Source: Streptomyces sp. ICC1 (GTDB lineage: Bacteria; Actinomycetota; Actinomycetes; Streptomycetales; Streptomycetaceae). From it: DNA of 64,000 bases. Positions 25,668 to 34,076 of this stretch are shown here, piece by piece; position 1 is the stretch's first letter; each line of letters starts with the position of its first letter. A program made the position numbers and the translations under genes. The stretch spans positions 7,696,869 through 7,760,868 of the forward strand of contig NZ_CP030287.1 in the NCBI RefSeq assembly GCF_003287935.1, read 5' to 3'. The notes beneath the pieces are model-generated. The model had not been told where the DNA came from, ran no database searches, and saw only the letters and a program-made list of their open reading frames with translations.

Positions 25668-27695
25668 ATGAGTACGGAAACGGGCATGAGCACCGAACGC
25701 ACCGAAGAGATACCTCCCGGACGGCCCCGGCCGCCGGCTCCGCCCGGCTGGTTCCTGACGGGGCTGCGGCCCACCACCGCCCCGATCCCGTGGGCCGCCG
25801 TCCTGCGCGCGGGCATCGCCATGGCCGCCCCGCTGGCCGTCGGTTTCGCCCTCGACGAGCCCGAGTACGGCGCGCTCGTCTCCATGGGCGCCCTGTCCGG
25901 GGTCATCGGCGACACCGCCGACGCCTACCGGATGCGCGTCCTGAACATCGCCGTCCCGCAGTTCTTCGGCGCCGTCGGCGTCGCGCTGGGCACCCTGGTG
26001 TTCGGGCACGGCTGGGTCGCCGTCGGCGTCCTCACCCTGATCGCCCTGGTCTCCGGGATGATCTCCTCCATCGGCACCGTCGCCTCCGTCTCCGGGCTGA
26101 TGCTCCTGCTGTACGCCGTGGTCGGCGCCGGCCTGCCGATGCCCGAGCCCTGGTGGACGGCGCCCCTGCTGCTGAGCGCGGGCGGGCTGTTCGTCCTCGC
26201 CCTGAGCCTGCTGGGGTGGCCGCTGCGCGGCCGGCAGCCGGAACGTTCCGCCGTCGCCGCCGCCTACCGGGCGGTGGCCGACTCCCTGGAGGCCGCGGGC
26301 AGTCCGGGACCCGCGTACGAGGAGCGCCGCCACCAGGTCACCCAGGCCCTGAACCAGGCCTACGACCTGGTGCTCGGCCGGCGGGCCCGGGTGCACGGGC
26401 GCAGCCCCTCGCTCGTGCGGATGCTGGCCCAGCTCAACGTGCTGATCCCGCTGGTCGAGGCCGCGCCCGCGGCCCACCTGCGCCGCAAGCCCCTGGCCCC
26501 CGAGATCCCGGCGGCCGTACGGGAGATGGCGGCGGCCGTCGAGGAGGCCCGCACCGGAACCCCCGTTCTGGACCTGCCCGCGCCGGACAGCCAGTCCGAG
26601 CGGGCCATCGACGCGGCCCTGCGGCACGCGGCGACCATCGTGCTGCTGGCCGAGCCGGACCCGTACAACGTCGACGACCGGCTCGGCCGGCCCTCCGCGC
26701 TGGGGGTCCGGGCCCGCCGGGCGGTGCGCGACATGATGTTCTCCGAGGCCTCCTGGCGGTACGGGCTGCGGCTCGCGCTGTGCATCGGGCTGGCGCAGGC
26801 GCTGGTGTCCGTCGTGGAGATCGAGCGGTCCTACTGGGTCGCGCTGACCGTCACCTTCGTCCTCAAGCCCGACTTCGGCTCGGTGTTCTCCCGGGCGGTG
26901 CTGCGCGCGCTGGGCACGGCCGTCGGGCTGGTCGTCGCGGCCGCCGTGCTCGCGGAGGTGCCGCGCGGCTGGTGGGACGTACCGGTGATGGTGCTCCTCG
27001 CCGCACTGATCCCGGCCTTCTCCGTCAAGGGGTACGCCTTCCAGACGGCCGCGATCACCCCGGTGATCCTGCTCCTCTCGGACCTGCTCAACCACCAGGG
27101 CTTCGACCTGATCCGGCCCCGGCTGCTGGACAGCATGATCGGCTGCGCGATCACGCTGGTGGCGGGGTACCTCCTGTGGCCCGAGAGCTGGCACACCCGG
27201 ATCGGCGACCGGCTCGCCGACACGGTGGACGACGCGGCCCGGTACGTGGAGCGGGCGTTCGGCGGCCACCCCGACACGGAGGCGGGGCTGCGGGCGGCCC
27301 GGACGGCCCGGCTCCAGGCCCGCCGGCGCATCTACCGGGACCTGTCGGGCGTGCGCAGCGAGTTCCAGCGGGCGCTGACCGAGCCGCCGCCGACCGGGGA
27401 GCGGGCCGCCGCGTGGTGGCCGCTGGTCGTCGCCGTGGAGCGGATCGTCGACGCGACGACGGCCGCCCGGGTCCGGGTCAACCACGGCGCGCAGCCCCCG
27501 GGCTCCGAGGAGGTCGCGGCGATCGCCGAGGACCTGCGCGGCCTGGCCCGGGGCGTCCGCAGGGCCAACACCCCGGCCCAACTGAACCCCCCGTCGGCCC
27601 CCACGGTGGACGAGGCCTCGGTCCTCTCCCCGGTCGGCGGCGGCTCGGGCAGCGCCCGCTGGAACTCGCTGCGCACGCCCGACAGGTCCCGGTAG
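25668..27695 (+). CDS. FUSC family membrane protein (aromatic acid exporter-like)
   Basis: 675 residues. Two FUSC-like halves, each with about five membrane helices (45-175: RAGIAMAAPLAVGFALDEPEYGALVSMGALSGVIGD; and 365-500: WRYGLRLALCIGLAQALVSVVEIERSYWVALTVTFVLKPDFGS), separated by a soluble helical domain (about 185-350). The signature YWVALTVxFVLKPDFGSxFSRAxxRxxGTxxG is textbook FUSC. Relatives export aromatic acids or polyamine-like compounds. The last 22 or so residues (from about 654) are encoded by an inverted copy of the gene's own codons 538-578, so the natural C-terminus has been replaced. Confidence 0.88.
   Translation: MSTETGMSTERTEEIPPGRPRPPAPPGWFLTGLRPTTAPIPWAAVLRAGIAMAAPLAVGFALDEPEYGALVSMGALSGVIGDTADAYRMRVLNIAVPQFFGAVGVALGTLVFGHGWVAVGVLTLIALVSGMISSIGTVASVSGLMLLLYAVVGAGLPMPEPWWTAPLLLSAGGLFVLALSLLGWPLRGRQPERSAVAAAYRAVADSLEAAGSPGPAYEERRHQVTQALNQAYDLVLGRRARVHGRSPSLVRMLAQLNVLIPLVEAAPAAHLRRKPLAPEIPAAVREMAAAVEEARTGTPVLDLPAPDSQSERAIDAALRHAATIVLLAEPDPYNVDDRLGRPSALGVRARRAVRDMMFSEASWRYGLRLALCIGLAQALVSVVEIERSYWVALTVTFVLKPDFGSVFSRAVLRALGTAVGLVVAAAVLAEVPRGWWDVPVMVLLAALIPAFSVKGYAFQTAAITPVILLLSDLLNHQGFDLIRPRLLDSMIGCAITLVAGYLLWPESWHTRIGDRLADTVDDAARYVERAFGGHPDTEAGLRAARTARLQARRRIYRDLSGVRSEFQRALTEPPPTGERAAAWWPLVVAVERIVDATTAARVRVNHGAQPPGSEEVAAIAEDLRGLARGVRRANTPAQLNPPSAPTVDEASVLSPVGGGSGSARWNSLRTPDRSR
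27279..27401 (+). repeat. Inverted repeat, left arm (inside the FUSC gene)
   Basis: 123 bp of FUSC coding sequence, identical in 122 of 123 positions to the reverse complement of 27626-27748. This arm is native coding sequence (AGLRAARTARLQARRRIYRDL...). The single mismatch is A at 27378 against C in the complementary copy. Confidence 0.95.
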
Positions 27696-27748
27696 ATGCG
27701 CCGGCGGGCCTGGAGCCGGGCCGTCCGGGCCGCCCGCAGCCCCGCCTC
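27626..27748 (-). repeat. Inverted repeat, right arm (duplicated, antisense)
   Basis: A reverse-complement duplicate of 27279-27401, 224 bp away. It supplies the last codons and stop of FUSC and occupies the place where the promoter, ribosome site and signal peptide of the next gene should be. Homology of that gene's mature protein resumes immediately after 27748. Confidence 0.95.
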
Positions 27749-27774
27749 AGGCCGCCGAACCCCTGAAGATCGAG

Positions 27775-29265
27775 GTGCCGGCCGACGCCAGCGCCTCCCC
27801 CGCGGACCCCCGGGTCACCTCCTCCGACCCGAAGATCGTCGAGATGTTCGACTGGTCCAAGCGCAAGGCCAACAGCTGGGTCCAGCTTCCCGGCACCCAG
27901 GGCCCGCTCAACGTGGACGAGAACAACACCGCCGGCAGCGGCACCGGCACCTACGCCGCCTCCTACTGGGCCGGCTACGCCAACCGCAGCGGGTACTACT
28001 CGCGCGACATGGCCCACCAACTGGCCGGCGCCGGGGTCCTCGGCCTGCACGCGGAGAACAAGGCGATGCTCCGCTCCTTCGCCGCCTCCGCCACCCCCGC
28101 GCACAAGTACTACCCGGCGTGGGCGCTCAACTTCGACGCGAAGACCTACCTCTCGATCGACTACAGGAGCCCCACGAACTTCGTCCGCGAGGTGCCCGCC
28201 ACCTTCGAGCTGGTGCAGAAGTCCGAGGAGGCCTACCGCTGGAGCGGTGACCGCTCCTACCTCGACGACCCGGCCCTGTGGGACTTCTACCGCCGCGCCA
28301 CCGACGAGTTCGTCACCCTGCACGACGGCCTCAAGGACAACGGCGCGGTGAAGGTCGCCGAGGGCACGGGCAAGGGCATCTTCCAGGGCACGGCCAGCTA
28401 CAACGAGCAGAGCAGCGAGCCCCTGGCGGAGGCCGGCGACGCGATCGGCTCCCAGTACCAGGCGTACCTGGCGATGGCCTCGCTCGCCCGATCCAAGGGG
28501 GACTGCGCGCTCGCCGACCGGTACGAGGCCAAGGCGCGGGACCTGAAGGCGTACTTCAACTCGACCTGGAGCGGCACGGGTTCCGGCGCGGCCATGGTCC
28601 GCGGCTACACCACGGACGGGCGGGCCCTGACCGGCTGGGGCAAGGAGAACAGCTGGTTCATGCCGATGAAGCAGATCATCGAGCCCGGCCCCCGCCGCGA
28701 GGCCTACCTGGACTACATCGACCAGCAGGCCTCCGGCGCGGGCCGGCCGTCCAACATCGAAGCCCTCACCTACCTGCCGGACACCTTCTTCCGGAACAAC
28801 CGCAACGACACCGCCTGGAAGTGGATGAAGGACGTCTACGACCACAAGGACGTCCAGCACGTCAACGCCAAGCAGGGCACCAACGGGGACTACCCCGAGG
28901 TCTCCTTCACCCTGCTCGGCCAGACCGTCGAGGGCCTGATGGGCGTCGTCCCCGACGCGCCGGCGCGCACCCTGAGCACCCGGTCGCGGCTGCCCTCGGG
29001 CATGGACTGGCTGCGGATCGAGGACCTCCGGATCGGCGACTCGGCCTTCTCCCTGCGCCACGACGGCGCGGCCAAGTCCTCGCTCACGCACGGCTCGGGC
29101 AGCTCCCCGTACACCTGGGAGGCCCGCTTCCCCGGTGCGTACGCCACGGTCACGGTCGACGGGGTGGCCCGGCCGGCCCGCACCAAGGTGGTCGACGGGG
29201 TGACCTACACGTACGCGAGCACGGTCGTGGCCCCGGGCCGCACGGTCACGGTCCAGGCCGGCTGA
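27775..29265 (+). CDS. Six-hairpin (MGH1/trehalase-like) glycosidase domain protein, 5'-truncated
   Basis: 496 residues from GTG 27775. An (alpha/alpha)6-barrel glycosidase pattern: FDWSKRKANSWVQLPG, RDMAHQLAGAGVLGLHAENKAML, PAWALNFDAKTYLSID, FVREVPATFELVQKSEEAYRWSGD, ENSWFMPMKQIIEPG, RRPSN-like GRPSNIEALTYLPDTFF, and a C-terminal beta domain with YTWEARFPGAYATVTVDG. In-frame residues before the GTG (QAAEPLKIE) look like the start of a mature secreted protein, but the signal peptide is missing because the FUSC inverted repeat abuts it. The enzyme would therefore be cytoplasmic if made at all. Substrate unknown. Confidence 0.7.
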   Translation: MPADASASPADPRVTSSDPKIVEMFDWSKRKANSWVQLPGTQGPLNVDENNTAGSGTGTYAASYWAGYANRSGYYSRDMAHQLAGAGVLGLHAENKAMLRSFAASATPAHKYYPAWALNFDAKTYLSIDYRSPTNFVREVPATFELVQKSEEAYRWSGDRSYLDDPALWDFYRRATDEFVTLHDGLKDNGAVKVAEGTGKGIFQGTASYNEQSSEPLAEAGDAIGSQYQAYLAMASLARSKGDCALADRYEAKARDLKAYFNSTWSGTGSGAAMVRGYTTDGRALTGWGKENSWFMPMKQIIEPGPRREAYLDYIDQQASGAGRPSNIEALTYLPDTFFRNNRNDTAWKWMKDVYDHKDVQHVNAKQGTNGDYPEVSFTLLGQTVEGLMGVVPDAPARTLSTRSRLPSGMDWLRIEDLRIGDSAFSLRHDGAAKSSLTHGSGSSPYTWEARFPGAYATVTVDGVARPARTKVVDGVTYTYASTVVAPGRTVTVQAG

Positions 29266-29298
29266 CGCCCGGCACGGGGAAAGGGGGCGCGCGGCCCG

Positions 29299-30009
29299 TC
29301 AGTCGACCCCCAGCAGACGTCTCCTGTCCTCGGGGCGGGCCGCGAACTCCGCGCAGGACGCCCGGTGGACGATGCGGCCCTTGCGCATGACCGCGACGTC
29401 GCGGGCCACCGACAGGGCGAGGCCGAGGTTCTGCTCGACGAGGACCACCGAGACGCCCTGCGCGCTCACCTCGCGGATCACCTCCCCCACTTGGGCGACG
29501 ACGAGGGGGGCGAGGCCGTCGGACGGCTCGTCGAGGAGCAGCAGGCGCGGGTTGCCCAGCAGGGCCCGGGCGATGGCGAGCATCTGCTGCTCCCCGCCGG
29601 AGAGCTCGTCGCCGCGGTGCCCGAGCCGCTCCCCCAGCCTCGGCAGCAGGTCCAGGACGCGGGTACGGGTCCACGGCCCCCGTGCGGCGCGGCGCGGGGA
29701 GGCGATCGCGAGGTGCTCGGCCACGGTGAGCGGCGCGAAGACCCGGCGCCCCTGCGGGACGACGCCGACCCCCGCGCGGGCGATCACGTCGACGCGGGAG
29801 CCGGCGAGGTCCCGGCCGTCGAGGCGCACGCTGCCCTCGTACGGCCGGACGAGGCCCATGACGGTGGAGACGAGGGTGGTCTTGCCCACGCCGTTGCGCC
29901 CGAGGACGGCGAGGGTCCCGCCGGCTTCGAGGTCGAGGTCGATGCCGTCCAGGACGGTCCCCCCGGCGTAGCCGGAGCGCAGCCCGCGCACGCTGAAGAA
30001 GGGGTTCAC
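29299..30009 (-). CDS. livF: Branched-chain amino acid-type ABC transporter ATPase LivF
   Basis: 236 residues, GTG 30009 overlapping the livG stop (GTGA). Complete ABC ATPase: Walker A GRNGVGKTT (about residue 37), Q-loop VVPQGRRVF, signature LSGGEQQM, Walker B LLLLDEPSDGLAP, and His-switch residue replaced in the LVEQN motif typical of LivF. It pairs with LivG to power uptake through LivH/LivM in the five-gene operon. Last gene on the strand; the convergent glycosidase ends 33 bp away. Confidence 0.93.
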   Translation of the reverse strand: MNPFFSVRGLRSGYAGGTVLDGIDLDLEAGGTLAVLGRNGVGKTTLVSTVMGLVRPYEGSVRLDGRDLAGSRVDVIARAGVGVVPQGRRVFAPLTVAEHLAIASPRRAARGPWTRTRVLDLLPRLGERLGHRGDELSGGEQQMLAIARALLGNPRLLLLDEPSDGLAPLVVAQVGEVIREVSAQGVSVVLVEQNLGLALSVARDVAVMRKGRIVHRASCAEFAARPEDRRRLLGVD

Positions 30010-30767
30010 GAGGCGGCCTCCGTGGTGCCGAGATAGGCGCGGCGGACCTCGGCGGAGGCCCGTACCTCGTCCGGGGAGCCCGTCATGAGGTGTCTGCCGA
30101 GGTACATGACCGTCACCGTGTCGGCGAGCTCGAAGACCATGTCGAGGTCGTGTTCGACGAGCAGTACGGTCACTTCGGCGGGCAGGGCGGCGATGAGCTC
30201 GGTGAGCCGGGCCGTCTCCGCCGGGGACATTCCGGCGGCCGGCTCGTCCATGAGCAGCAGCCGGGGTTCGGTGGCCAGGGCGACGGCGACCTCCAGCTGC
30301 CGGCGCTCTCCGTGCGAAAGCTCTCCCGCGGCGATCCCGTGCCGGCCGGGCAGGCCGACCCGCTCGAGCAGTTCGTGCGCCCGCAGGGCGGATTCGGCCC
30401 GGGCGCTCACCTTGCGCCAGCCGCCGAGGCCGCCGCCGGCCCGGCGCAGGACGGCGAGCAGGACGTTCTCCAGGACGCTCTCGCGCAGGAAGAGGCTGGA
30501 GTGCTGGAAGGTCGCGGCGACGCCGAGGGCCACCCGGCGGTCCACGGGCAGCCGGGTCACGTCCTGGCCGGCGACCAGGACGTGACCCGCGGTGGCCGCC
30601 AGTGTTCCGGAGATCAGGCCGAACAGGGTGGACTTGCCCGCGCCGTTCGGGCCGATGACCGCGTGCCGCGCCCCCGCCCGCACGGTGAGGGCGACGTCGT
30701 CCACGGCCTTGAAGGAGCCGAAGTGCCGTGACACTCCCCGTAGTTCCAGTGGATCGGGATCCGTCAT
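30006..30767 (-). CDS. livG: Branched-chain amino acid-type ABC transporter ATPase LivG
   Basis: 253 residues, ATG 30767 overlapping the livM stop (ATGA). Walker A GPNGAGKST, LivG-specific extension (TRLPVDRRVALGVAATFQHSSLFL), signature LSHGERRQ, Walker B LLLMDEPAAGMSP, switch VTVLLVEHDLDMVFELAD. Translationally coupled on both sides. Confidence 0.93.
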   Translation of the reverse strand: MTDPDPLELRGVSRHFGSFKAVDDVALTVRAGARHAVIGPNGAGKSTLFGLISGTLAATAGHVLVAGQDVTRLPVDRRVALGVAATFQHSSLFLRESVLENVLLAVLRRAGGGLGGWRKVSARAESALRAHELLERVGLPGRHGIAAGELSHGERRQLEVAVALATEPRLLLMDEPAAGMSPAETARLTELIAALPAEVTVLLVEHDLDMVFELADTVTVMYLGRHLMTGSPDEVRASAEVRRAYLGTTEAAS

Positions 30768-31786
30768 GCCGTCCTCCTTCGGGTCAGCCCGGGCGGGAGC
30801 CGTACGCCGGCCAGCCCCCGGGGCAGTGTGTAGACGGCGGCGACGAAGAACAGGCCGAGCAGCAGGGGTCCGCGGCCGGCGACGGCTTCGAGGTTGCCGA
30901 GGTAGTCGCGGGTCAGCCAGACGAGCGCGGCGCCCGCGCAGGCCCCCCACATCGAGCCGGAGCCGCCGATGACGACGGCCAGCAGGGCGAGGGCGGCGAT
31001 CTCGAATCCGGCGTCGGCGGGCGAGACGAACCGCTGCACCGACACCCACAGGGCGCCGGCGACGCCGGCGAGCGCCCCGGCGACGCAGTAGACGGCCAGG
31101 GCGTACCGCCGGGTGGGGTAGCCGATGGCGCTCATGCGGCGCTCGTTGTCGCGGATTCCGCGCAGGGCGAGGGCGAACGGTGTGGCGCCCAGGCGCCGGA
31201 CGGCGGCGAAGAGCAGCAGGAAGACGGCCAGGACGTAGAAGTAGACCAGCCCGTCGAGCTCCAGCGCGGGCATGCCGGGCAGCGGTACGACGGGCGGGAT
31301 GCCCGAGATGCCGTCGCTGCCGTTCGTCACCGGCTTCCAGTCCACGGCGGCGCTGTAGGCGATCTCGCCGATGGCCAGCGTCAGCATGAGGAACACCACG
31401 CCGCGCGCCCTGACGGCCAGCCAGCCCGTGACCGCGGCCACCAGCGCGGAGGCCGCGGCGGAGAGGAGGAGTTGGAGTATCCCGATGTCGGTGAGGCGCG
31501 TCGCCACGATGGCCGCGGTGTAGGCGCCGACGCCGAAGTAGGCCGACTGGCCGAGGGTCGGCAGTCCGGTCAGGCCGGTGAGCAGGTTCACGCTCAGGGC
31601 GAGGAGGGCGAACACCAGGATCCGCGACAGGGTGCCGACGGCGTACGGCCCGAGGACGAAGGGGGCCGATGCGAGCGCGGCGGCGACGGCGCCCGCCGTG
31701 AGCCGCCGTGCGGTGGATCCGGCGGGTGCGGCGGATGCGTTGGGTGCGGTGGATGCGGCAGGTGCGGTGGATCCGGCGGGGCTCAT
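30764..31786 (-). CDS. livM: Branched-chain amino acid-type ABC transporter permease LivM
   Basis: 340 residues, ATG 31786 overlapping the livH stop. After an N-terminal tail of Ala/Ser/Thr-Pro units (STAPAASTAPNASAAPAGST, encoded by a short direct repeat around 31726-31780) come eight to nine membrane helices. LivM hallmarks: LTGLTGLPTLGQSAYFGVGAYTAA, ARGVVFLMLTLAIGEI, and the ATPase-contact loop ALRGIRDNERRMSAIGYPTRRYAL, then GGSGSMWGACAGAALV. The tail is unusual for the family and probably a spontaneous repeat expansion. Confidence 0.92.
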   Translation of the reverse strand: MSPAGSTAPAASTAPNASAAPAGSTARRLTAGAVAAALASAPFVLGPYAVGTLSRILVFALLALSVNLLTGLTGLPTLGQSAYFGVGAYTAAIVATRLTDIGILQLLLSAAASALVAAVTGWLAVRARGVVFLMLTLAIGEIAYSAAVDWKPVTNGSDGISGIPPVVPLPGMPALELDGLVYFYVLAVFLLLFAAVRRLGATPFALALRGIRDNERRMSAIGYPTRRYALAVYCVAGALAGVAGALWVSVQRFVSPADAGFEIAALALLAVVIGGSGSMWGACAGAALVWLTRDYLGNLEAVAGRGPLLLGLFFVAAVYTLPRGLAGVRLPPGLTRRRTA

Positions 31787-32661
31787 GTGCGCACCGCCGA
31801 GGAGACCAGGCCGTTCGGGCGGACCACGAGCACGACCAGCATGGTGCCGAAGAGCAGGAAGGGGGCGTAGTCGGGGAGCAGCGCCACCCCGAGCGTCTGC
31901 ACCTGGCCGATGAGGAGCGCGCCGGCGAGCGCGCCGCGCACGGAGCCGAGGCCGCCCACCACCACGACGACGAGGGAGAGGACGAGCACGGTCTCGTCGA
32001 CGCCCGGCCCCGGCCCCAGGATCGGGGCGCCCAGGACGCCGCCGACGGCGGCCAGGGCCGCGCCGAGCGCGAAGACCCCGTACAGGACCTTGCGGACGTC
32101 GACGCCCAGCGCGCGGACCATGTCCCGGTCCGCGACGGTGGCCCGGACCAGCGCGCCGAGCGAGCTGCGTTCGAACAGGAGGTAGACGAGGGCGGCCAGG
32201 CCCGCGGCGACGCCGATGAAGACGAGCCGGTAGACCGGATAGGCGTGGCCGAGGAGGTCCACGGTCCCGCGCAGCGAGGTCGGCGGGTCCGTGGGCAGCA
32301 CCTCGCCGCCGAAGGCCGCGGCGAGGAGGTCGGCGACGATGAAGGTGATCCCGAGCGTCAGCACGGCCTGGTCCAGGTGCCCGCGCCGGGCCAGCGGCTG
32401 GGTGAGGAACGTCAGCGCCACGCCGCCCGCGGCGCCCACCAGGGCGCCGGCGGCCAGGGCGAGGAGCAGACCCGGGAGGGTCCCGTCGGACAGCGCGTAG
32501 GCGACGTAGGCCCCGGCGAGGTAGAGCGTGCCGTGGGCCAGGTTGAGCACGTCCATCATGCCGAAGACCAGTGAGAGGCCGACGGCGATCGTGAAGAGCA
32601 GCAGACCGAAGGCGACTCCGTCGATGACGCTGACGAAGTTGCCGTCCAACCATCCGGTCAT
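31783..32661 (-). CDS. livH: Branched-chain amino acid-type ABC transporter permease LivH
   Basis: 292 residues with eight predicted helices. LivH hallmarks: DGVAFGLLLFTIAVGLSLVFGMMDVLNLAHGTLYLAGAY, the contact loop VRATVADRDMVRALGVDVRKV, and VVVVVGGLGSVRGALAGALLIG. It begins 1 bp after the livK stop, and its stop overlaps the livM start, so the operon is tightly packed. Confidence 0.93.
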   Translation of the reverse strand: MTGWLDGNFVSVIDGVAFGLLLFTIAVGLSLVFGMMDVLNLAHGTLYLAGAYVAYALSDGTLPGLLLALAAGALVGAAGGVALTFLTQPLARRGHLDQAVLTLGITFIVADLLAAAFGGEVLPTDPPTSLRGTVDLLGHAYPVYRLVFIGVAAGLAALVYLLFERSSLGALVRATVADRDMVRALGVDVRKVLYGVFALGAALAAVGGVLGAPILGPGPGVDETVLVLSLVVVVVGGLGSVRGALAGALLIGQVQTLGVALLPDYAPFLLFGTMLVVLVVRPNGLVSSAVRT

Positions 32662-32662
32662 G

Positions 32663-33838
32663 TCAGCCGCCCAGCCGGCCGAGCTCGGAGGTCACGGTGT
32701 TGGCACCCTGCTTGACCTCGCGCAGGTACCAGGGCTGGACGGGCGTGCCCGTGGCGTTGAACCGCCAGGTGCCGCGCGGGCTGTCGATGTCCCCCACCCG
32801 GGCGATCGCGGCGTTGACCGATTCCGGGGTCACCTCGGGGCCGGCGGCCCCGATCGCCCGGTCGAGGACCTGCGCCGCGTCCCACGAGGCCATCGCGTAG
32901 GTGGTCGGGACCGATCCGTAGGCGCTCGTGTAGACCGGCGCGAAGCGCTTGTTGGCGGCGTTGTCCAGGTCGGCGCCGTAGTTGAGCGCGGTGAGGACGC
33001 CTTCGGCCGCGTCCCCCTGGCCCTTGAGCACCCCGCCCTCGGTGAGGAAGCCGGGCGCGTAGAGCGGGATCTTGCCGGCCAGTCCGAAGTCCCGGTACTG
33101 CTTGACGAAGTCGACGGCCGCGCCGCCCGCGTAGAAGCAGAAGACGGCCTTCGCCCCGGACTTCTCGATCTGCGCGAGGTACGGCTGGAAGTTCTTGGTG
33201 GCGGGGAACGGTGTGTAGACCTCCTCCCCCGCGATCTTCCCGCCGGCCGGCAGGAAGGTGGATTTGAAGCCCTCCACCTCGTCCTTGCCCGCCTGGTATC
33301 CCGCGGCGATCAGGAAGACCGGGCCGCCGGCCTGCTCGGCCACGTGCTTGCCGAGGGCCTTGCCGGGCTCGTCGTTGACGTACGAGGTGCGCCAGATGTA
33401 CTTGGTCCCGGTCAGCGTCGTGGGCGAGGCGTTCGAGCCGACGAGCGGGACCTTTCCGGTCTCGAAGAGGTCCTTGACGCCGTTGATGGTGGCCGAGCTC
33501 ACCACCCCGCTCACGGCCAGCACCCTGTCCTGCTTGACCAGTTTCTCCGCCGCCGCCTTGCCGGAGTCGGCGGTCTCCCCCTCGTCCGCGACCACGATCT
33601 CCACCTCGCGGCCGCCGAGTCTGCCGCCGTGCTGGGCGACGTAGAGCTCGAAGCCCTGCTTCATGTCGTCGCCGAGCGCCTTGTAGGTCCCCGACTGCGG
33701 GACGAGGAGCCCGATCTTCACGGGCCCGGTGCTCTTGTCCCCTCCGTCCGTTCCGAGGCTGGCACCACCACATGCCGTGGCCAGCAGGAGGGCCGTCGCT
33801 GAGGCGACCAGACCGACGGGATGAAAACGACGTGCCAT
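32663..33838 (-). CDS. livK: ABC transporter substrate-binding lipoprotein (LivK-type)
   Basis: 391 residues, ATG 33838. Lipoprotein signal with lipobox LATAC (Cys at about residue 23) followed by GGASLGTDGGDKS. A type I periplasmic-binding fold follows (VKIGLLVPQSGTYKALGDDMKQGFELYVAQHGGRLGGREVEIVVADEGE, VSGVVSSATINGVKDLF, FPATKNFQPYLAQIEKSGAKAVFCFYAGGAAVDFVKQYRDFGL). The family includes Leu/Ile/Val, amide/urea and aromatic-compound binders; the ligand cannot be fixed. First gene of the livKHMGF operon. Confidence 0.92.
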   Translation of the reverse strand: MARRFHPVGLVASATALLLATACGGASLGTDGGDKSTGPVKIGLLVPQSGTYKALGDDMKQGFELYVAQHGGRLGGREVEIVVADEGETADSGKAAAEKLVKQDRVLAVSGVVSSATINGVKDLFETGKVPLVGSNASPTTLTGTKYIWRTSYVNDEPGKALGKHVAEQAGGPVFLIAAGYQAGKDEVEGFKSTFLPAGGKIAGEEVYTPFPATKNFQPYLAQIEKSGAKAVFCFYAGGAAVDFVKQYRDFGLAGKIPLYAPGFLTEGGVLKGQGDAAEGVLTALNYGADLDNAANKRFAPVYTSAYGSVPTTYAMASWDAAQVLDRAIGAAGPEVTPESVNAAIARVGDIDSPRGTWRFNATGTPVQPWYLREVKQGANTVTSELGRLGG

Positions 33839-33909
33839 GGGGACTCCGAACGTTGTCAACCGGTCCCGGAGGGCCGGAGTTTGCTGGGGGGGGTGGAGGA
33901 GGTGACACG

Positions 33910-33939
33910 TGTCTATCGCGTAAATGCGACGACCGTCAA
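33910..33939 (-). promoter_or_regulatory. Promoter of the livKHMGF operon
   Basis: On the minus strand TTGACG (33934-33939) and TAGACA (33910-33915) are spaced by 18 bp, giving a leader of about 65 bases before ATG 33838. The intervening sequence includes a run of 8-9 G on the plus strand. Confidence 0.55.
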
Positions 33940-34076
33940 GACTTCTCGATATCTCACCACGCAACAGGTCCGCACCCTTGACCTCGCCGCGCACTATGCC
34001 CTAACACTGACCCTCGTCAAATTAACGCTATGCCGTGACGGCAGCGGGCCCATGGCCAGTCAGGGAGTGAAGCACC

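Noticed and set aside
30006..33838. Urea/amide transporter (UrtABCDE) instead of Liv
   Set aside because: The five-gene order fits both, but no urease or amidase genes are adjacent and no urt-specific motif is visible; kept as branched-chain amino acid-type with unknown ligand.
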